Below are positions 8,693 to 17,515 of a DNA stretch of 64,000 bases, piece after piece. The notes under the pieces were generated by a model. The model saw only the letters and a list, made by a program, of their open reading frames with translations. It had not been told where the DNA came from and ran no database searches. Source of the stretch: an uncultured Collinsella sp. (GTDB taxonomy: Bacteria; Actinomycetota; Coriobacteriia; Coriobacteriales; Coriobacteriaceae); the NCBI GenBank assembly GCA_958437495.1, contig CAUBOH010000003.1, positions 62,001 through 126,000 on the forward strand, given 5' to 3'. How positions within the stretch are numbered: the first letter of the stretch is position 1; each line of letters starts with the position of its first letter. The translations under genes were made by a program, and so were the position numbers.

Positions 8693-9427
8693 CTACGCAA
8701 GCCCCAGATGCGCCTTAACCTCGGCAGCGCGACGACGCGACACGGGCACGGTCGAGGTTACGCGATCGAGCCTGAGCTCCATAAGACCCGTGGAACCGAT
8801 CTCGACATTGTGCACGTCTTCCAAATTGACCAGATAGCTGCGGTGGACACGGATAAAGCCCTCGGAGGCCAAACGTCGCTCAAGCGAGGAAATCGACTCA
8901 TTGATCAGGTATGTTCCCTCGGCGCAGACGGCATTGCAAAAATCGGCGCGTGCCTCAAAGTAGCAGACATCCGCCACGGGAATGAACACCTTTTTACCCC
9001 CACGATCCACCGTCAGGCGCAAAGGCTGGCTCGGAGCATGAACGACACGGCGAGCGCCCAGGGCGGTCTCGATCTTGCCGAGCGCCTTTGACAGGCGGGC
9101 ATCCTCGACCGGCTTGACGATGTAATCGACAGCATCGAGGTTATAGGCATCGGCCGCATACTCGGCAAATGCCGTCACAAACACCACGACCGGCGGCGTC
9201 TTTAGGTTCTGCAGCGTCTCGGCAAGTTCAATTCCCGAGCGACCGGGCATGGTAATGTCTAAAAACAGCACGTCGGGTTTGTTCGACAGAATCGACTCCA
9301 CGGCTTCGGTGACATTGCCCGCCTCGGCAATCTGGCCCACACGCGCATCTTTTTCCAACAGATAGCGTAGCTCAGCCCTAATAGGAGGCTCGTCGTCAAC
9401 TACCAAGATGTTCCAGCCTTCGGACAT
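8693..9427 (-). CDS. LytTR-family response regulator (pair 2)
   Basis: 244 residues: receiver domain (DDE; DVLFLDITMPG phospho-Asp; VFVTAFAEYA; YIVKPVEDAR) and LytTR DNA-binding domain (FIRVHRSYLVN; VPVSRRRA). It is close in sequence and architecture to the regulator at 2678-3394, so the two arose by duplication. It lies 38 bp downstream of its sensor kinase gene and is probably co-transcribed with it. Confidence 0.92.
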   Translation of the reverse strand: MSEGWNILVVDDEPPIRAELRYLLEKDARVGQIAEAGNVTEAVESILSNKPDVLFLDITMPGRSGIELAETLQNLKTPPVVVFVTAFAEYAADAYNLDAVDYIVKPVEDARLSKALGKIETALGARRVVHAPSQPLRLTVDRGGKKVFIPVADVCYFEARADFCNAVCAEGTYLINESISSLERRLASEGFIRVHRSYLVNLEDVHNVEIGSTGLMELRLDRVTSTVPVSRRRAAEVKAHLGLA

Positions 9428-9465
9428 ATGCGCTTCTCCTCTTTTTCTCTCAATCCAACCGCGTG

Positions 9466-10857
9466 CTATACCGTTAGCGGCGCCGGCTCATGCGGCTCGC
9501 CGTTCAACTCGACGATGACCTGCGTTCCCACACCCTCCCGGGACTTCACGCGCATGCCAGAATCTTCTCCGTAAAAGAAATGGATGCGCTGAAGCACGTT
9601 GAAGAGCGCCAGGCCGCAACCTCGCTTGACGGATCCGTCGGCGGTAATGCTCTCGGGCTCCTCTCGGCGATGCTGCTCAAACAGATGCGCGCAGACTTCT
9701 TCGCTCATACCGATGCCGTCATCTTCAACGATGATCTCCAAGCCGTCATCAGTCTCAAAAGCCCTAACACGAATAGAAAGCGGCTCGGTCTCGCGCTGCG
9801 CATGCTTGATGCAGTTTTCGAGCAGCGGCTGCAAGATAAACGGCGGTACCAGGCTGTCGCGCACCTCAAAGTCGATGTCGACCGAAACGCGCAGACGGCC
9901 GTCGCCATACCGGGCCTGCATAAGATTGATATAACGAGTGCCCTGTTCCACCTCGTGCTCGAGCGTGGTGAGCGTATCGGAGTCAGAAAGCGTCTGGCGA
10001 TAGTAGTTGGAAAAGTCGATAAGCAACGATCGCGCCTTGTCGGGCTCGGTTCGAACGAGCGACACGATCGTGCTAATGGTGTTGAACAGAAAATGCGGGT
10101 CGACCTGCGACTGCAGGGCACGCAGCTCCACGCGGGCCGTAAGCTCGTCCTGACGCTCGAGCTCAAAGCTGGCGAGCTGCGTGGAAATGAGGTCGGCAAA
10201 ACCCGAGGCAAGCGCCGTCTGGCGCATATCGATGCTGCTCAGGCGGGGGTAATACAGCTCGAGTGTGCCCACGCAATGTCCGCGCACGGTAAGCGGCGCG
10301 ACAATGCCGGCGCGCAGGCGGGGAAAATAGCCGCCCGTCTCATTGGAGGTGTCGCGCGAAAACACGCTCTGCTCGCCCGTCTCAATCACACTGAGCGTGG
10401 TCTTGAGCACGACCGGGGTGCCGGCGGGACACTTTGTCGAATCCTCGCCCCAACTTGCCAACACCTGCTTGCCGTCGGTAAAGCAGATGGCAGAAGCGAT
10501 GGTCTCGGACAGGATGATTCTAGAGGCACCCAGGGCCGCTTCGGGCGTAAGACCGCGCGACGTATAGGCGAATATTTTTGATGCGATGGCGAGCGTACGG
10601 TCGGTTGCGCTCGATGTGAGGTCGTCGGGGACCACAAAGACATACGAGAAGAAGAAGCACAGCATGACCAGGCCGGCAATGACGACAACGCCTGGAACGG
10701 GATTGGGGTTATCGGTTAAATCCCAGATAAGCAGCAAGATAAGCGCCGGAACGACGACACCAAGTAGGATGGCCTGAACCACATGCTGGGCCGTACGAAA
10801 GACCTTGGTAGAGTTGTAACTCTTGCCCAGAATCAGCCTATTGAGATCCACCGTCAT
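9466..10857 (-). CDS. LytS-like sensor histidine kinase (pair 2)
   Basis: 463 residues from the MTVDLNRLI start at 10857, preceded by GAAGGGG. Longer in-frame starts would lie in or beside the terminator at 10884-10911. Two membrane helices (about 25-45 and 52-75) are followed by a GAF-like sensory region, the His_kinase motif VDPHFLFNTISTIVSL (His near residue 254), and HATPase_c motifs LLENCIKHA and DDGIGM...GCGLALFNV. It has the same domain order as the kinase at 3467-4810. It should signal to the regulator encoded immediately downstream. Confidence 0.9.
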   Translation of the reverse strand: MTVDLNRLILGKSYNSTKVFRTAQHVVQAILLGVVVPALILLLIWDLTDNPNPVPGVVVIAGLVMLCFFFSYVFVVPDDLTSSATDRTLAIASKIFAYTSRGLTPEAALGASRIILSETIASAICFTDGKQVLASWGEDSTKCPAGTPVVLKTTLSVIETGEQSVFSRDTSNETGGYFPRLRAGIVAPLTVRGHCVGTLELYYPRLSSIDMRQTALASGFADLISTQLASFELERQDELTARVELRALQSQVDPHFLFNTISTIVSLVRTEPDKARSLLIDFSNYYRQTLSDSDTLTTLEHEVEQGTRYINLMQARYGDGRLRVSVDIDFEVRDSLVPPFILQPLLENCIKHAQRETEPLSIRVRAFETDDGLEIIVEDDGIGMSEEVCAHLFEQHRREEPESITADGSVKRGCGLALFNVLQRIHFFYGEDSGMRVKSREGVGTQVIVELNGEPHEPAPLTV

Positions 10858-10883
10858 CCCCTTCTTACTGACGCACCCCATAG

Positions 10884-10911
10884 CAATAAAGAGGGCCGCA
10901 AGCGACCCTCT
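10884..10911 (-). terminator. Terminator of the permease-amidohydrolase operon
   Basis: 10-bp stem AGAGGGTCGC/GCGGCCCTCT (one G-U pair) with a two-base loop, followed by TTTATT on the minus strand. It separates the amidohydrolase gene from lytSR pair 2. Confidence 0.75.
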
Positions 10912-10969
10912 CCATTGCATTATGCAATCAAAAACTGTGTTTTACATCCAGCCATCGACAAACGGTATC

Positions 10970-12247
10970 TTAGGCGCTGTATTTGTTGGCCTCGCCAAAG
11001 GTGCCGGCCTCGACAATCCAGCCGTCCTTCATGATGACGTCCATGTTGTCGGTGTTGAGCACGTGGATGTCGGCGGCGACGTCACCGTTGACGACCAGCA
11101 GGTCGGCGCACTTGCCGGCCTCGATGGAACCGGTCTCGTCCTCGATGTGGCACATCTTGGCACCGTTGAGGGTGGCGCAGGTGATGGTCTCGACCGGGGT
11201 GAAGCCGATCTTGTCGACGAACTCGTACATCTCCTCGATGGAACAGGTGCCGTACGGGGTGACGAAGGAGAAGGAGTCGGAGCCGATCGTCATGACGACG
11301 CCGCGCTTCTTGGCCTCGCGCAGGCAGTCGTAGTTGCGCTGCAGCTCCTTCTCAACCAGAGTGCCCTCGTACTTGTCGTGCAGCTCGGGGACGTAGACGG
11401 GCGGATAGGTGGCGTACCAGGTGGGCAGGAAGGCAATCGTCGGGGTGAAGAAGGTGCCCTGCTCGGCCATGAGGTCCATGGTGCGCTCATCGATATCGAA
11501 GCCGTGAATCAGCTGTTCGCAGCCAAAGCGGACGGAATCGTAGGCGGCGGCGTGGTTGTTGTAGCAGTGGCTCCACACGGGGATGCCGACCATCTTTGCC
11601 TCTTCGACCACGGCCTGGATCTCCTCGGAGCAATAGTGCTGGTCGCGACCGGAGTCCCAGCGCCAGATACCGCCACCGGTAGCCCAGATCTTAATGGCAT
11701 CGGGGTTCTCGCGCAGACGACGACGGACGGCCTTGCGCAAATCCCAAGGACCGTCGACCTGGTCGCCCCAGGGGTGGGATTCCTTGTTGAGCTCCTGGGT
11801 GCAGTGGTGGGAGTCACCGTGACCGGCAACACGGCAGAAGCCGAGGCCGGTGGCCAGAACGCGCGGGCCCTTAAAGACGCCCTTGTCGATGCAGTCGCGA
11901 ATCTGGATACCAAAGCGGCCGATCTCGCAGACGGTGGTGAGGCCGTGGGTGAGGCAGTCGTAGGCCTGCTTGACGGCGACGGCCTGCTTCTCGAGGAGCG
12001 GCTGCATGACCCAATCGGTGTCATCGTCGGTCAGGTTGCCCGAGAAGTGCAGATGGGTGTCGATCAGGCCAGGAAGGACGGTCTTGCCGGCGGCGTCGAT
12101 AACCTCAACGCCCTCGGGAAGGTCCTGCATAACACCGGCGTACTCGATCTTGCCGTTGTCGTCGACGAGAACGAGGGAGTTCTCGACCGGCTCGGCACCG
12201 GTACCGTCGATGAGCTTGCCGCCAACGATTGCATACTTAGTGGACAT
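10970..12247 (-). CDS. Amidohydrolase-superfamily metal-dependent hydrolase
   Basis: 425 residues. The N-terminal composite beta domain (YAIVGGKLIDGTGAEPV) leads into the TIM-barrel metal motif PGLIDTHLHFSGN (H-x-H). Later ligands are the His in VWSHCYN, the His in LIHGFDID and the Asp in MTIGSDSFSF. This is the imidazolonepropionase/prolidase-like branch (Amidohydro_1), which opens cyclic amides or hydrolyses acylated amino acids. It lies downstream of an amino-acid permease gene (131-bp gap), which suggests the permease imports its substrate. Carbamate kinase is encoded 3.3 kb away. The exact substrate cannot be read from sequence. Confidence 0.8.
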   Translation of the reverse strand: MSTKYAIVGGKLIDGTGAEPVENSLVLVDDNGKIEYAGVMQDLPEGVEVIDAAGKTVLPGLIDTHLHFSGNLTDDDTDWVMQPLLEKQAVAVKQAYDCLTHGLTTVCEIGRFGIQIRDCIDKGVFKGPRVLATGLGFCRVAGHGDSHHCTQELNKESHPWGDQVDGPWDLRKAVRRRLRENPDAIKIWATGGGIWRWDSGRDQHYCSEEIQAVVEEAKMVGIPVWSHCYNNHAAAYDSVRFGCEQLIHGFDIDERTMDLMAEQGTFFTPTIAFLPTWYATYPPVYVPELHDKYEGTLVEKELQRNYDCLREAKKRGVVMTIGSDSFSFVTPYGTCSIEEMYEFVDKIGFTPVETITCATLNGAKMCHIEDETGSIEAGKCADLLVVNGDVAADIHVLNTDNMDVIMKDGWIVEAGTFGEANKYSA

Positions 12248-12330
12248 GGTTCCTCCTTATGGATCCATATAGTGGGCGAGGCCGTGTTGGGTTAGGGCCT
12301 CACAAAGCTACCCAAGTGGTGCCGGGTTCG

Positions 12331-12357
12331 GTGCGCGGAAGAGAGGGGTCCGCGCAC
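12331..12357. repeat. Hairpin between permease and amidohydrolase genes
   Basis: Perfect 9-bp arms (GTGCGCGGA/TCCGCGCAC) with a 9-base loop and no T-tract. It may stabilise or attenuate the permease-amidohydrolase transcript rather than end it. Confidence 0.4.
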
Positions 12358-12378
12358 CCGATCCGCCCCGGCTAGGCG

Positions 12379-13830
12379 TTATTTTTTGCGGGAATTGGTG
12401 AAGGCCATGAGGGCCAGGCCAACGGCCAGCCAGCCGATCACGATGCTCCACTCCACCATGTTGAGGGAAGCGGGAGAGAACGGGACCACGAGCAGGCCGA
12501 TGATGACGGCGCAGGCAGCGACAGCGAGGCTGATGCCAAACTTGCCGCCGGGCACCTCGTAGGGACGAGGCAGGTCGGGCTCGGTGAAGCGCATGCGCAG
12601 GCAAGCGAGGGCGACCATGCCGCAGGAGAAGATGAAGGCGAGAGCCGACACGTTGGTCAGAGGGATGAGCATGTTCTTGCCCAGGAACGGACCGATGACG
12701 GTGATGACGCCCAGAACGGCGCAGGCGAGCTTGGGAGCGCCGGACTTGGGATCGACCTCGGCGAACTTCTCGGGCAGCTGGCCCTTGCGGCCCATGGCGA
12801 GCATGATGCGGCTCGTGGCGCCGTAGAAGGAGTTCATCGGGCCCATGGGTCCAAGCGTGGCGATGACGAGCATGGCCAGGTACAGGAGCATGTTGATGCC
12901 CTTGAGGCAGGCAAGCGCAGGAACCGGGCTCTTAACAAACTCATGCCAGTCGAGGATGGTGCCGAACGAGTAGATGCAGACCATGTAGAAGCCGCCGGCG
13001 GCCAGCAGGGCCAGGGAGATGATCTTGCCGAACTTGTTCCAGTTGAGGCCCTCGGCTGCTTCCTCAGCCTGCTGAGGAATGGTATCGAAGCCGGCGTAGA
13101 AGAACGGGGTCAAAACCAGGACCGACACGATGCCGGCGAACAGGCTGGTGCCCTCGGTAGCGGGCTTGCCGCCGCCAGCACCGGTGACCTGGGAGAACAC
13201 GGGCATGGCGTGTTCCGGCGAACCGGTGAACAGCGAGACACCCATGGCGAGCAGCATGCCGCAGAGCAGAGCCTTGGTCAGGAAGGCCTGGAGCTTGGCG
13301 GCCGAGCTGGCACCGCGGAAGTTGAGGAAGATGACGTAGACTGCAAAGCCGAGCGCAATCAGCGTCGGGAACAGGTAAACATCGGCGCCCAGGATGGTGT
13401 AGAGCTTGACGGCGCGCAGCCACTCAAGGCCGGGCAGGCTGCCGAACATCTCGGATACGAGGGTCGAGATGGCGATGGCCTCCCACGGGCACAGGATACC
13501 GTTGCCCAGGGCCAAGAGCCAACCGGTAATGTAGCTCAGTGTACGGCCAAAGCTACGATCGACATACTCGACGATGCCACCCGAGATGGGGATAGCAGCC
13601 GTGAGCTCACCGAAAACAGCTCCGACGGGCACGAGGAAGATTGCACCCAAGAGGAATGCGATCATAGCGGGAACGGGACCGCCGCCCACGACCATCCAGT
13701 CGCCGACCTGCAGAACCCAACCGGTACCGATGATGGCACCGAAACCGATGGTGAAGAAGTTCCAGAGCGAAAGCGTTTTCTTCATGCCGCCGTTATCCTC
13801 GACTGCAACTTCTGCGTTCTTGTCCGCCAT
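12379..13830 (-). CDS. APC-family amino-acid permease
   Basis: 483 residues with 12 or more hydrophobic segments. The first helix contains FFTIGFGAIIGTGWVLQVGDW, the unwound GxG substrate-binding segment typical of APC transporters. Helix 3 carries the LTAAIPISGGIVEYV signature. It should import an amino acid or derivative by H+ symport or exchange at the cytoplasmic membrane. It is first in an operon with the amidohydrolase gene. It is divergent from the C39-like protein gene; the 13831-14189 gap between them holds a GCGCGG/CCGCGC hairpin near 13876 and promoter sequence, but no gene I can support. Confidence 0.88.
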   Translation of the reverse strand: MADKNAEVAVEDNGGMKKTLSLWNFFTIGFGAIIGTGWVLQVGDWMVVGGGPVPAMIAFLLGAIFLVPVGAVFGELTAAIPISGGIVEYVDRSFGRTLSYITGWLLALGNGILCPWEAIAISTLVSEMFGSLPGLEWLRAVKLYTILGADVYLFPTLIALGFAVYVIFLNFRGASSAAKLQAFLTKALLCGMLLAMGVSLFTGSPEHAMPVFSQVTGAGGGKPATEGTSLFAGIVSVLVLTPFFYAGFDTIPQQAEEAAEGLNWNKFGKIISLALLAAGGFYMVCIYSFGTILDWHEFVKSPVPALACLKGINMLLYLAMLVIATLGPMGPMNSFYGATSRIMLAMGRKGQLPEKFAEVDPKSGAPKLACAVLGVITVIGPFLGKNMLIPLTNVSALAFIFSCGMVALACLRMRFTEPDLPRPYEVPGGKFGISLAVAACAVIIGLLVVPFSPASLNMVEWSIVIGWLAVGLALMAFTNSRKK

Positions 13831-14189
13831 TGTTCCCCTCCTTTCCTATTTGACGCCCCTTGACGTCACCCCTTGCGCGGTCTGTTTTGCCGCGCGCTTT
13901 TATTTCGTGGCTTTAAGATACGGCTTTGGCACAGCAGCGCCGTTTGTAGCTCGACCGAAGGCAGAACTGCAAAACGAACGGCGCCGTTTTTGGGACGAAC
14001 GGCGAGGGACGCCACTCGTTGCGAGCGTCCGTTTTGATGACGCGATTCAATCGCTCGCGGAGGGTGTCGCTTTATGGTGCCAGGCTCGCTCCCGTCCATG
14101 CCGCTTACCGAGGTTTTGGCGTATGTCCTCATTTGCTGCACGTCTTTTTTGTAGGATGGACGGGTTATACATGAGACGAGGCGGTACAA

Positions 14190-15182
14190 ATGGCATACGA
14201 ATACAATGACGGCGAACGGCAGCGAAACGTTCGCCTTGCCGGGCGTACCACGCCAGCATCCAGGAGTGTTTCTGACAACGATGGGCCACAGCGTCCGCAG
14301 GATCGCCCCTCGTCCTCTATGCCGCAGAATGCCAACACGCGTCAGGCGGATCGCCCATACTCGGACACCCGTCAACGCCGGGCAGAAGTGCCTCGGCGGC
14401 AGAAAAACGATCGACGAAAGTCCGACAATCACACCATCCGTTTCCTTTCGAAGCCCCGCGGCGAACGCGGCGCAAAGCAGCCACGGCCGATGGGACATGT
14501 CAGGGCCGTCAATCCGCAGATTCATCGTCTCTGTCTTGTCCTGTGCTCCATCACGGCATGTCTGGCCTTTGTGTATCTGGGGTCGTGCGCCTCGCATGGC
14601 TCTGCCGGCCTAGAGCCCACCGCCGAGGAAAAGCTCCTCAAAGCCCCGGTCGCACCCGGCTACTCATTTGCTTTTTCGACCCCGCGTTCGCAGTGGAGTG
14701 CCGGCACCATGCCGCATATCTACCAGATCGACCCCGCATGGTCGGAGCTGCCCTACGCCGGCGGCACCATCCGCCAAAACGGCTGCGGACCCACCTGCCT
14801 CACCATGGTCTACATCTTTAAAACGGGGCGCACCGATATGACGCCGGTCGATATGTGTGCCCTTTCCGAGGCGGGCAACTATGCCCCCACCGGTGCCACC
14901 GAATGGTCGTTTATGACGAGCGGCGCATGGCAGCTGGGCCTTAACGGGACGCAGCTCTACAACGACCGAGACTCGATGACCCAGGCCTTGCGCTCGGGTG
15001 CTCCCGTAATCGCCGCCGTGCGTCCCGGCACGTTTACTAACGTTGGTCATTACATCGTGCTCTACGGGATTGACGACGCCGACCAGATCGGTGTCTGCGA
15101 CCCCAACTCGCAAAGCCGCAGCGCCCGCCGCTGGGGCGTCGTAGAAGTCCTCAACGAAATCGAAGCCATGTGGGCCTACTAG
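14190..15182 (+). CDS. Membrane-anchored C39-like papain-fold peptidase
   Basis: 330 residues. A long, basic, low-complexity cytosolic N-terminus (1-110) precedes one membrane helix (about 113-134) and an extracytoplasmic Peptidase_C39_2 domain. Candidate catalytic triad: Cys199 in NGCGPTCLTM, His287 in VGHYIVLYGID, and Asp304 in VCDPNS. The enzyme probably cleaves peptides at the cell surface. Ribosome site GAGGCGG lies 5 bases before the ATG. The tail of roughly 110 positively charged and polar residues is unusual for the family and could mediate partner binding or regulation. Confidence 0.82.
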   Translation: MAYEYNDGERQRNVRLAGRTTPASRSVSDNDGPQRPQDRPSSSMPQNANTRQADRPYSDTRQRRAEVPRRQKNDRRKSDNHTIRFLSKPRGERGAKQPRPMGHVRAVNPQIHRLCLVLCSITACLAFVYLGSCASHGSAGLEPTAEEKLLKAPVAPGYSFAFSTPRSQWSAGTMPHIYQIDPAWSELPYAGGTIRQNGCGPTCLTMVYIFKTGRTDMTPVDMCALSEAGNYAPTGATEWSFMTSGAWQLGLNGTQLYNDRDSMTQALRSGAPVIAAVRPGTFTNVGHYIVLYGIDDADQIGVCDPNSQSRSARRWGVVEVLNEIEAMWAY

Positions 15183-15193
15183 TCATCGAGCAC

Positions 15194-15420
15194 TCATTGG
15201 GGACAGACTTAAATGAGTGGCCCCAGACTGCCCGGAACTGCCGGCACGGAAGGCGCATCCCGCTTTGAAGTTCGATAGCGGGATGCGCCTTCCGTTAGCG
15301 GCCTGTTTGGGAAACTGAGAGCCACTTTTCGGCAAAATTCCGGGATGCATTCTCCGGTTGAGGGCCTCAAAGGAAACTGCACCCCGTTTTGGACTACTCA
15401 TTTAAGTCTGTCCCCAATGA
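15194..15420. mobile_element. MITE/REP-like element with 25-bp perfect terminal inverted repeats
   Basis: The ends 15194-15218 and 15396-15420 are perfect 25-bp inverted repeats containing TTGGGGACAGACTTAAATGA. Inside is a perfect 17-bp hairpin (15248-15264 with 15277-15293). There is no transposase, so the 227-bp unit looks non-autonomous. The terminal sequence resembles GGGGACAGAC repeats associated with IS200/REP-type Y1 transposases. A related end sequence is seen at 61792-61818. Confidence 0.72.
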
Positions 15421-15432
15421 CTAGGTGAATAG

Positions 15433-15466
15433 CAAAAGCCCCGCAGTCGGAGCGGACTGCGGGGCT
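15433..15466 (-). terminator. Terminator of carbamate kinase
   Basis: 12-bp perfect stem AGCCCCGCAGTC/GACTGCGGGGCT with a 6-base loop, followed by TTTTGC on the minus strand. It lies 65 bp past the stop of the carbamate kinase gene. Confidence 0.9.
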
Positions 15467-15531
15467 CATGAAGAGAGGCTAGTTTGTGGGCGCTTTGCCT
15501 GGCGCCCACGAGAGATACAACAGAGTAGAGA

Positions 15532-16494
15532 CTACTCGTGGATGCGGGTACCGGAGAGGCCGGCCATGGTCTCGGCGGCCTTGTCCAGGGCGCCGATGAT
15601 GCAGGTGCGGCCCTTGCGGGAACGGGCGAACTTGATGGCAGCGCGGACCTTGGGCTCCATGGAGCCCTTGCCGAACTGGCCCTCGTCGGCCAGGCGCTCG
15701 GCCTCGTCGGCGGTGAGGTCCTCGAGCTCCTCCTGGTTGGGCTTGCCGAAGTTGATGGCGACATGCTCGACGGCGGTCAGCAGGAACAGGACGTCGGCGT
15801 CGCAGTCCTCGGCCAGCAGCTCGCCGCCCAGGTCCTTGTCGATGACGGCGGGAACGCCCTTGTAGCAGCCCTTGTTCTCGTAGTCGCGGACGACGGGGAT
15901 GCCGCCGCCACCGCAGGCGATGACGATGAACTCGTTGTCGAGCAGGTTGAGGATGGAGTCAGCCTCGACGATCTTCTTGGGATCGGGCGAAGCGACGACG
16001 CGACGCCAGCCGCGGCCGGAATCCTCGACGAAGACCTTGGAGGGATCCTCGGCCATGAACTCCTTGGCCTGCTCCTCGGTATAGAAGGGGCCGATGGGCT
16101 TGGTCGGGTTCTTGAACGCGGGGTCGTCCGGATCGCACTCGATCTGGGTGACGACGGTGGCGGCGTGCCAACGCTTATAGCGCTTGTGCATCTCGCGGCC
16201 GATGCCCTGCTGCAGGTGATAGCCAATGTAGCCCTGGGACATGGCGCCGCACTCGGGCAGCGGCATCTCGGGGGTGCCGATGGCGTCGTGGGCAGCGGCG
16301 AAGGCGTTCTGGATCATGCCGACCTGCGGGCCGTTGCCGTGGGTGATGATGATCTCGTTGCCCTGCTCGATGAGGCCGAGGAGGGCGTGGGCGGTGTTGC
16401 TCACGGCCTCGATCTGCTCGACGGGGTTGTTGCCGAGGGCGTTGCCGCCAAGAGCGACGACAATACGATCGGGCTTGCCAAGAGGCTTAGACAT
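15532..16494 (-). CDS. arcC: Carbamate kinase
   Basis: 320 residues, the normal length. Family motifs: VVALGGNALGNNP at the N-terminus, the substrate loop ITHGNGPQVGMI, ACGGGGIPVV, and VIDKDLGGELLAEDC in the ATP-binding domain. It converts carbamoyl phosphate plus ADP to ATP plus carbamate, the energy-yielding last step of arginine, citrulline or ureide fermentation. The start is set at MSKPLGKPDRIV (16494), 9 bases after GAAGGGA; the 19 in-frame residues upstream are non-conserved. No arginine deiminase or ornithine carbamoyltransferase gene is adjacent, so the source of carbamoyl phosphate lies elsewhere. Confidence 0.94.
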   Translation of the reverse strand: MSKPLGKPDRIVVALGGNALGNNPVEQIEAVSNTAHALLGLIEQGNEIIITHGNGPQVGMIQNAFAAAHDAIGTPEMPLPECGAMSQGYIGYHLQQGIGREMHKRYKRWHAATVVTQIECDPDDPAFKNPTKPIGPFYTEEQAKEFMAEDPSKVFVEDSGRGWRRVVASPDPKKIVEADSILNLLDNEFIVIACGGGGIPVVRDYENKGCYKGVPAVIDKDLGGELLAEDCDADVLFLLTAVEHVAINFGKPNQEELEDLTADEAERLADEGQFGKGSMEPKVRAAIKFARSRKGRTCIIGALDKAAETMAGLSGTRIHE

Positions 16495-17096
16495 TGCTGG
16501 AATCCCTTCTGTAAAAGGCCTACAACCCATTAATAACCCGCGTCCGTGCAATACGCGAGTTTATTAAGGTTTATATTCTCTTTATCGCTCATTTTATTCA
16601 TTTTGAAAATAGTTGAACGGTGAACGGTCGTTTTTAACCGCTCAGCGTAAAGAACCCCAGCTCAGGCACATCTAAGCCATTTACGTGCGACTTTATTTAA
16701 ATACAGCAGGGATTAGAGTGGACTATGCAAACTATATCTTTACTAAACACAAAACGGACAGTTCACTATCTTACTCGCACTATACGAGATTCTATGCACT
16801 TCTAAGACGAGTATGCACCCCGACAAAAACAAGGGGCATTTCATCCATCAATAAGAATAACGGTCGCTCTGCGTCATACCGCAAACGCGTGATGGCGGGG
16901 CGCAGGGTCGGCATATGGCTATGAAAAATGAAATTCGATATTGTGCTAACGTTTGCAGCATGATACTTTAGCGAAGAACAGTGCGGGCTGGGGCGACAGA
17001 CACCTGTCGTGAAGTTTGGGTTCGGCGACCCCGTAGCTGTCTTCTCCTTTATCCGCCAGCGAGCCCCTTGAGCGACGGATTGAGGAGGTCCTTTCT
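16495..17096. other. AT-rich intergenic region, no gene recognised
   Basis: About 600 bp, noticeably AT-richer than its surroundings, between the divergent arcC and DUF3830 genes. It must hold both promoters. The last 60 bp before the DUF3830 gene include a purine-rich GAGGAGG ribosome site. I see no convincing small ORF, riboswitch or transposon remnant. Confidence 0.5.
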
Positions 17097-17513
17097 ATGA
17101 CAAAAATGCTCAAGATCACGCTGAATGGCGAGACGTTTCTCGCCGACATGCTCTGGGACAAGGCTCCCGAAGCATGCAAGCTGTTCGAATCGTCCTGTCC
17201 GGTCGAGTCACGTATCTTCTCGGCCAAGATCTGCGATGCCGAGGTAACCTATCCCGTTTCGGGACCTATCGCCAATTACGAGCACATCGAGAACCCCGTC
17301 TTTCACGAGCCCGCCGGTGCGGTGAGCTGGTATGGCGGATGGTCGTCAATCTGTATCTTCTTTGACGTCTGCGAGCCGTTTGGCACCTGTAACATGTTCG
17401 CCCGCATCTGCGAAGCAGACCGTGAGCGTTTTGCCATTGCTTGCCGCAATGTCTGGGACAACCAGGGCATGTACATTAAAAACGAAATCGTCGAGATCGA
17501 AGCGGAGGCCTAA
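17097..17513 (+). CDS. DUF3830 family protein (cyclophilin-like fold)
   Basis: 138 residues. MLKITLNGETFLADMLWDKAPEAC and the later VSWYGGWSSICIFFD match the DUF3830 family, whose members have a cyclophilin-like beta-barrel and no established biochemical role. There is no signal peptide. A strong ribosome site, GGAGG, lies 9 bases upstream. The next gene starts 2 bp after the stop, so the two are surely co-translated. Members of this family often neighbour amino-acid or peptide catabolism genes; carbamate kinase is the nearest such gene here but points the other way. Confidence 0.8.
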   Translation: MTKMLKITLNGETFLADMLWDKAPEACKLFESSCPVESRIFSAKICDAEVTYPVSGPIANYEHIENPVFHEPAGAVSWYGGWSSICIFFDVCEPFGTCNMFARICEADRERFAIACRNVWDNQGMYIKNEIVEIEAEA

Positions 17514-17515
17514 AG

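Noticed and set aside
15183..15401. 72-codon minus-strand ORF within the MITE-like element
   Set aside because: It lies almost wholly inside the palindromic element, has no ribosome site, and its sequence is dictated by the inverted repeats.
16685..16924. 79-codon plus-strand ORF in the AT-rich gap
   Set aside because: No ribosome site, no similarity to any known protein, and it covers the arcC promoter region.
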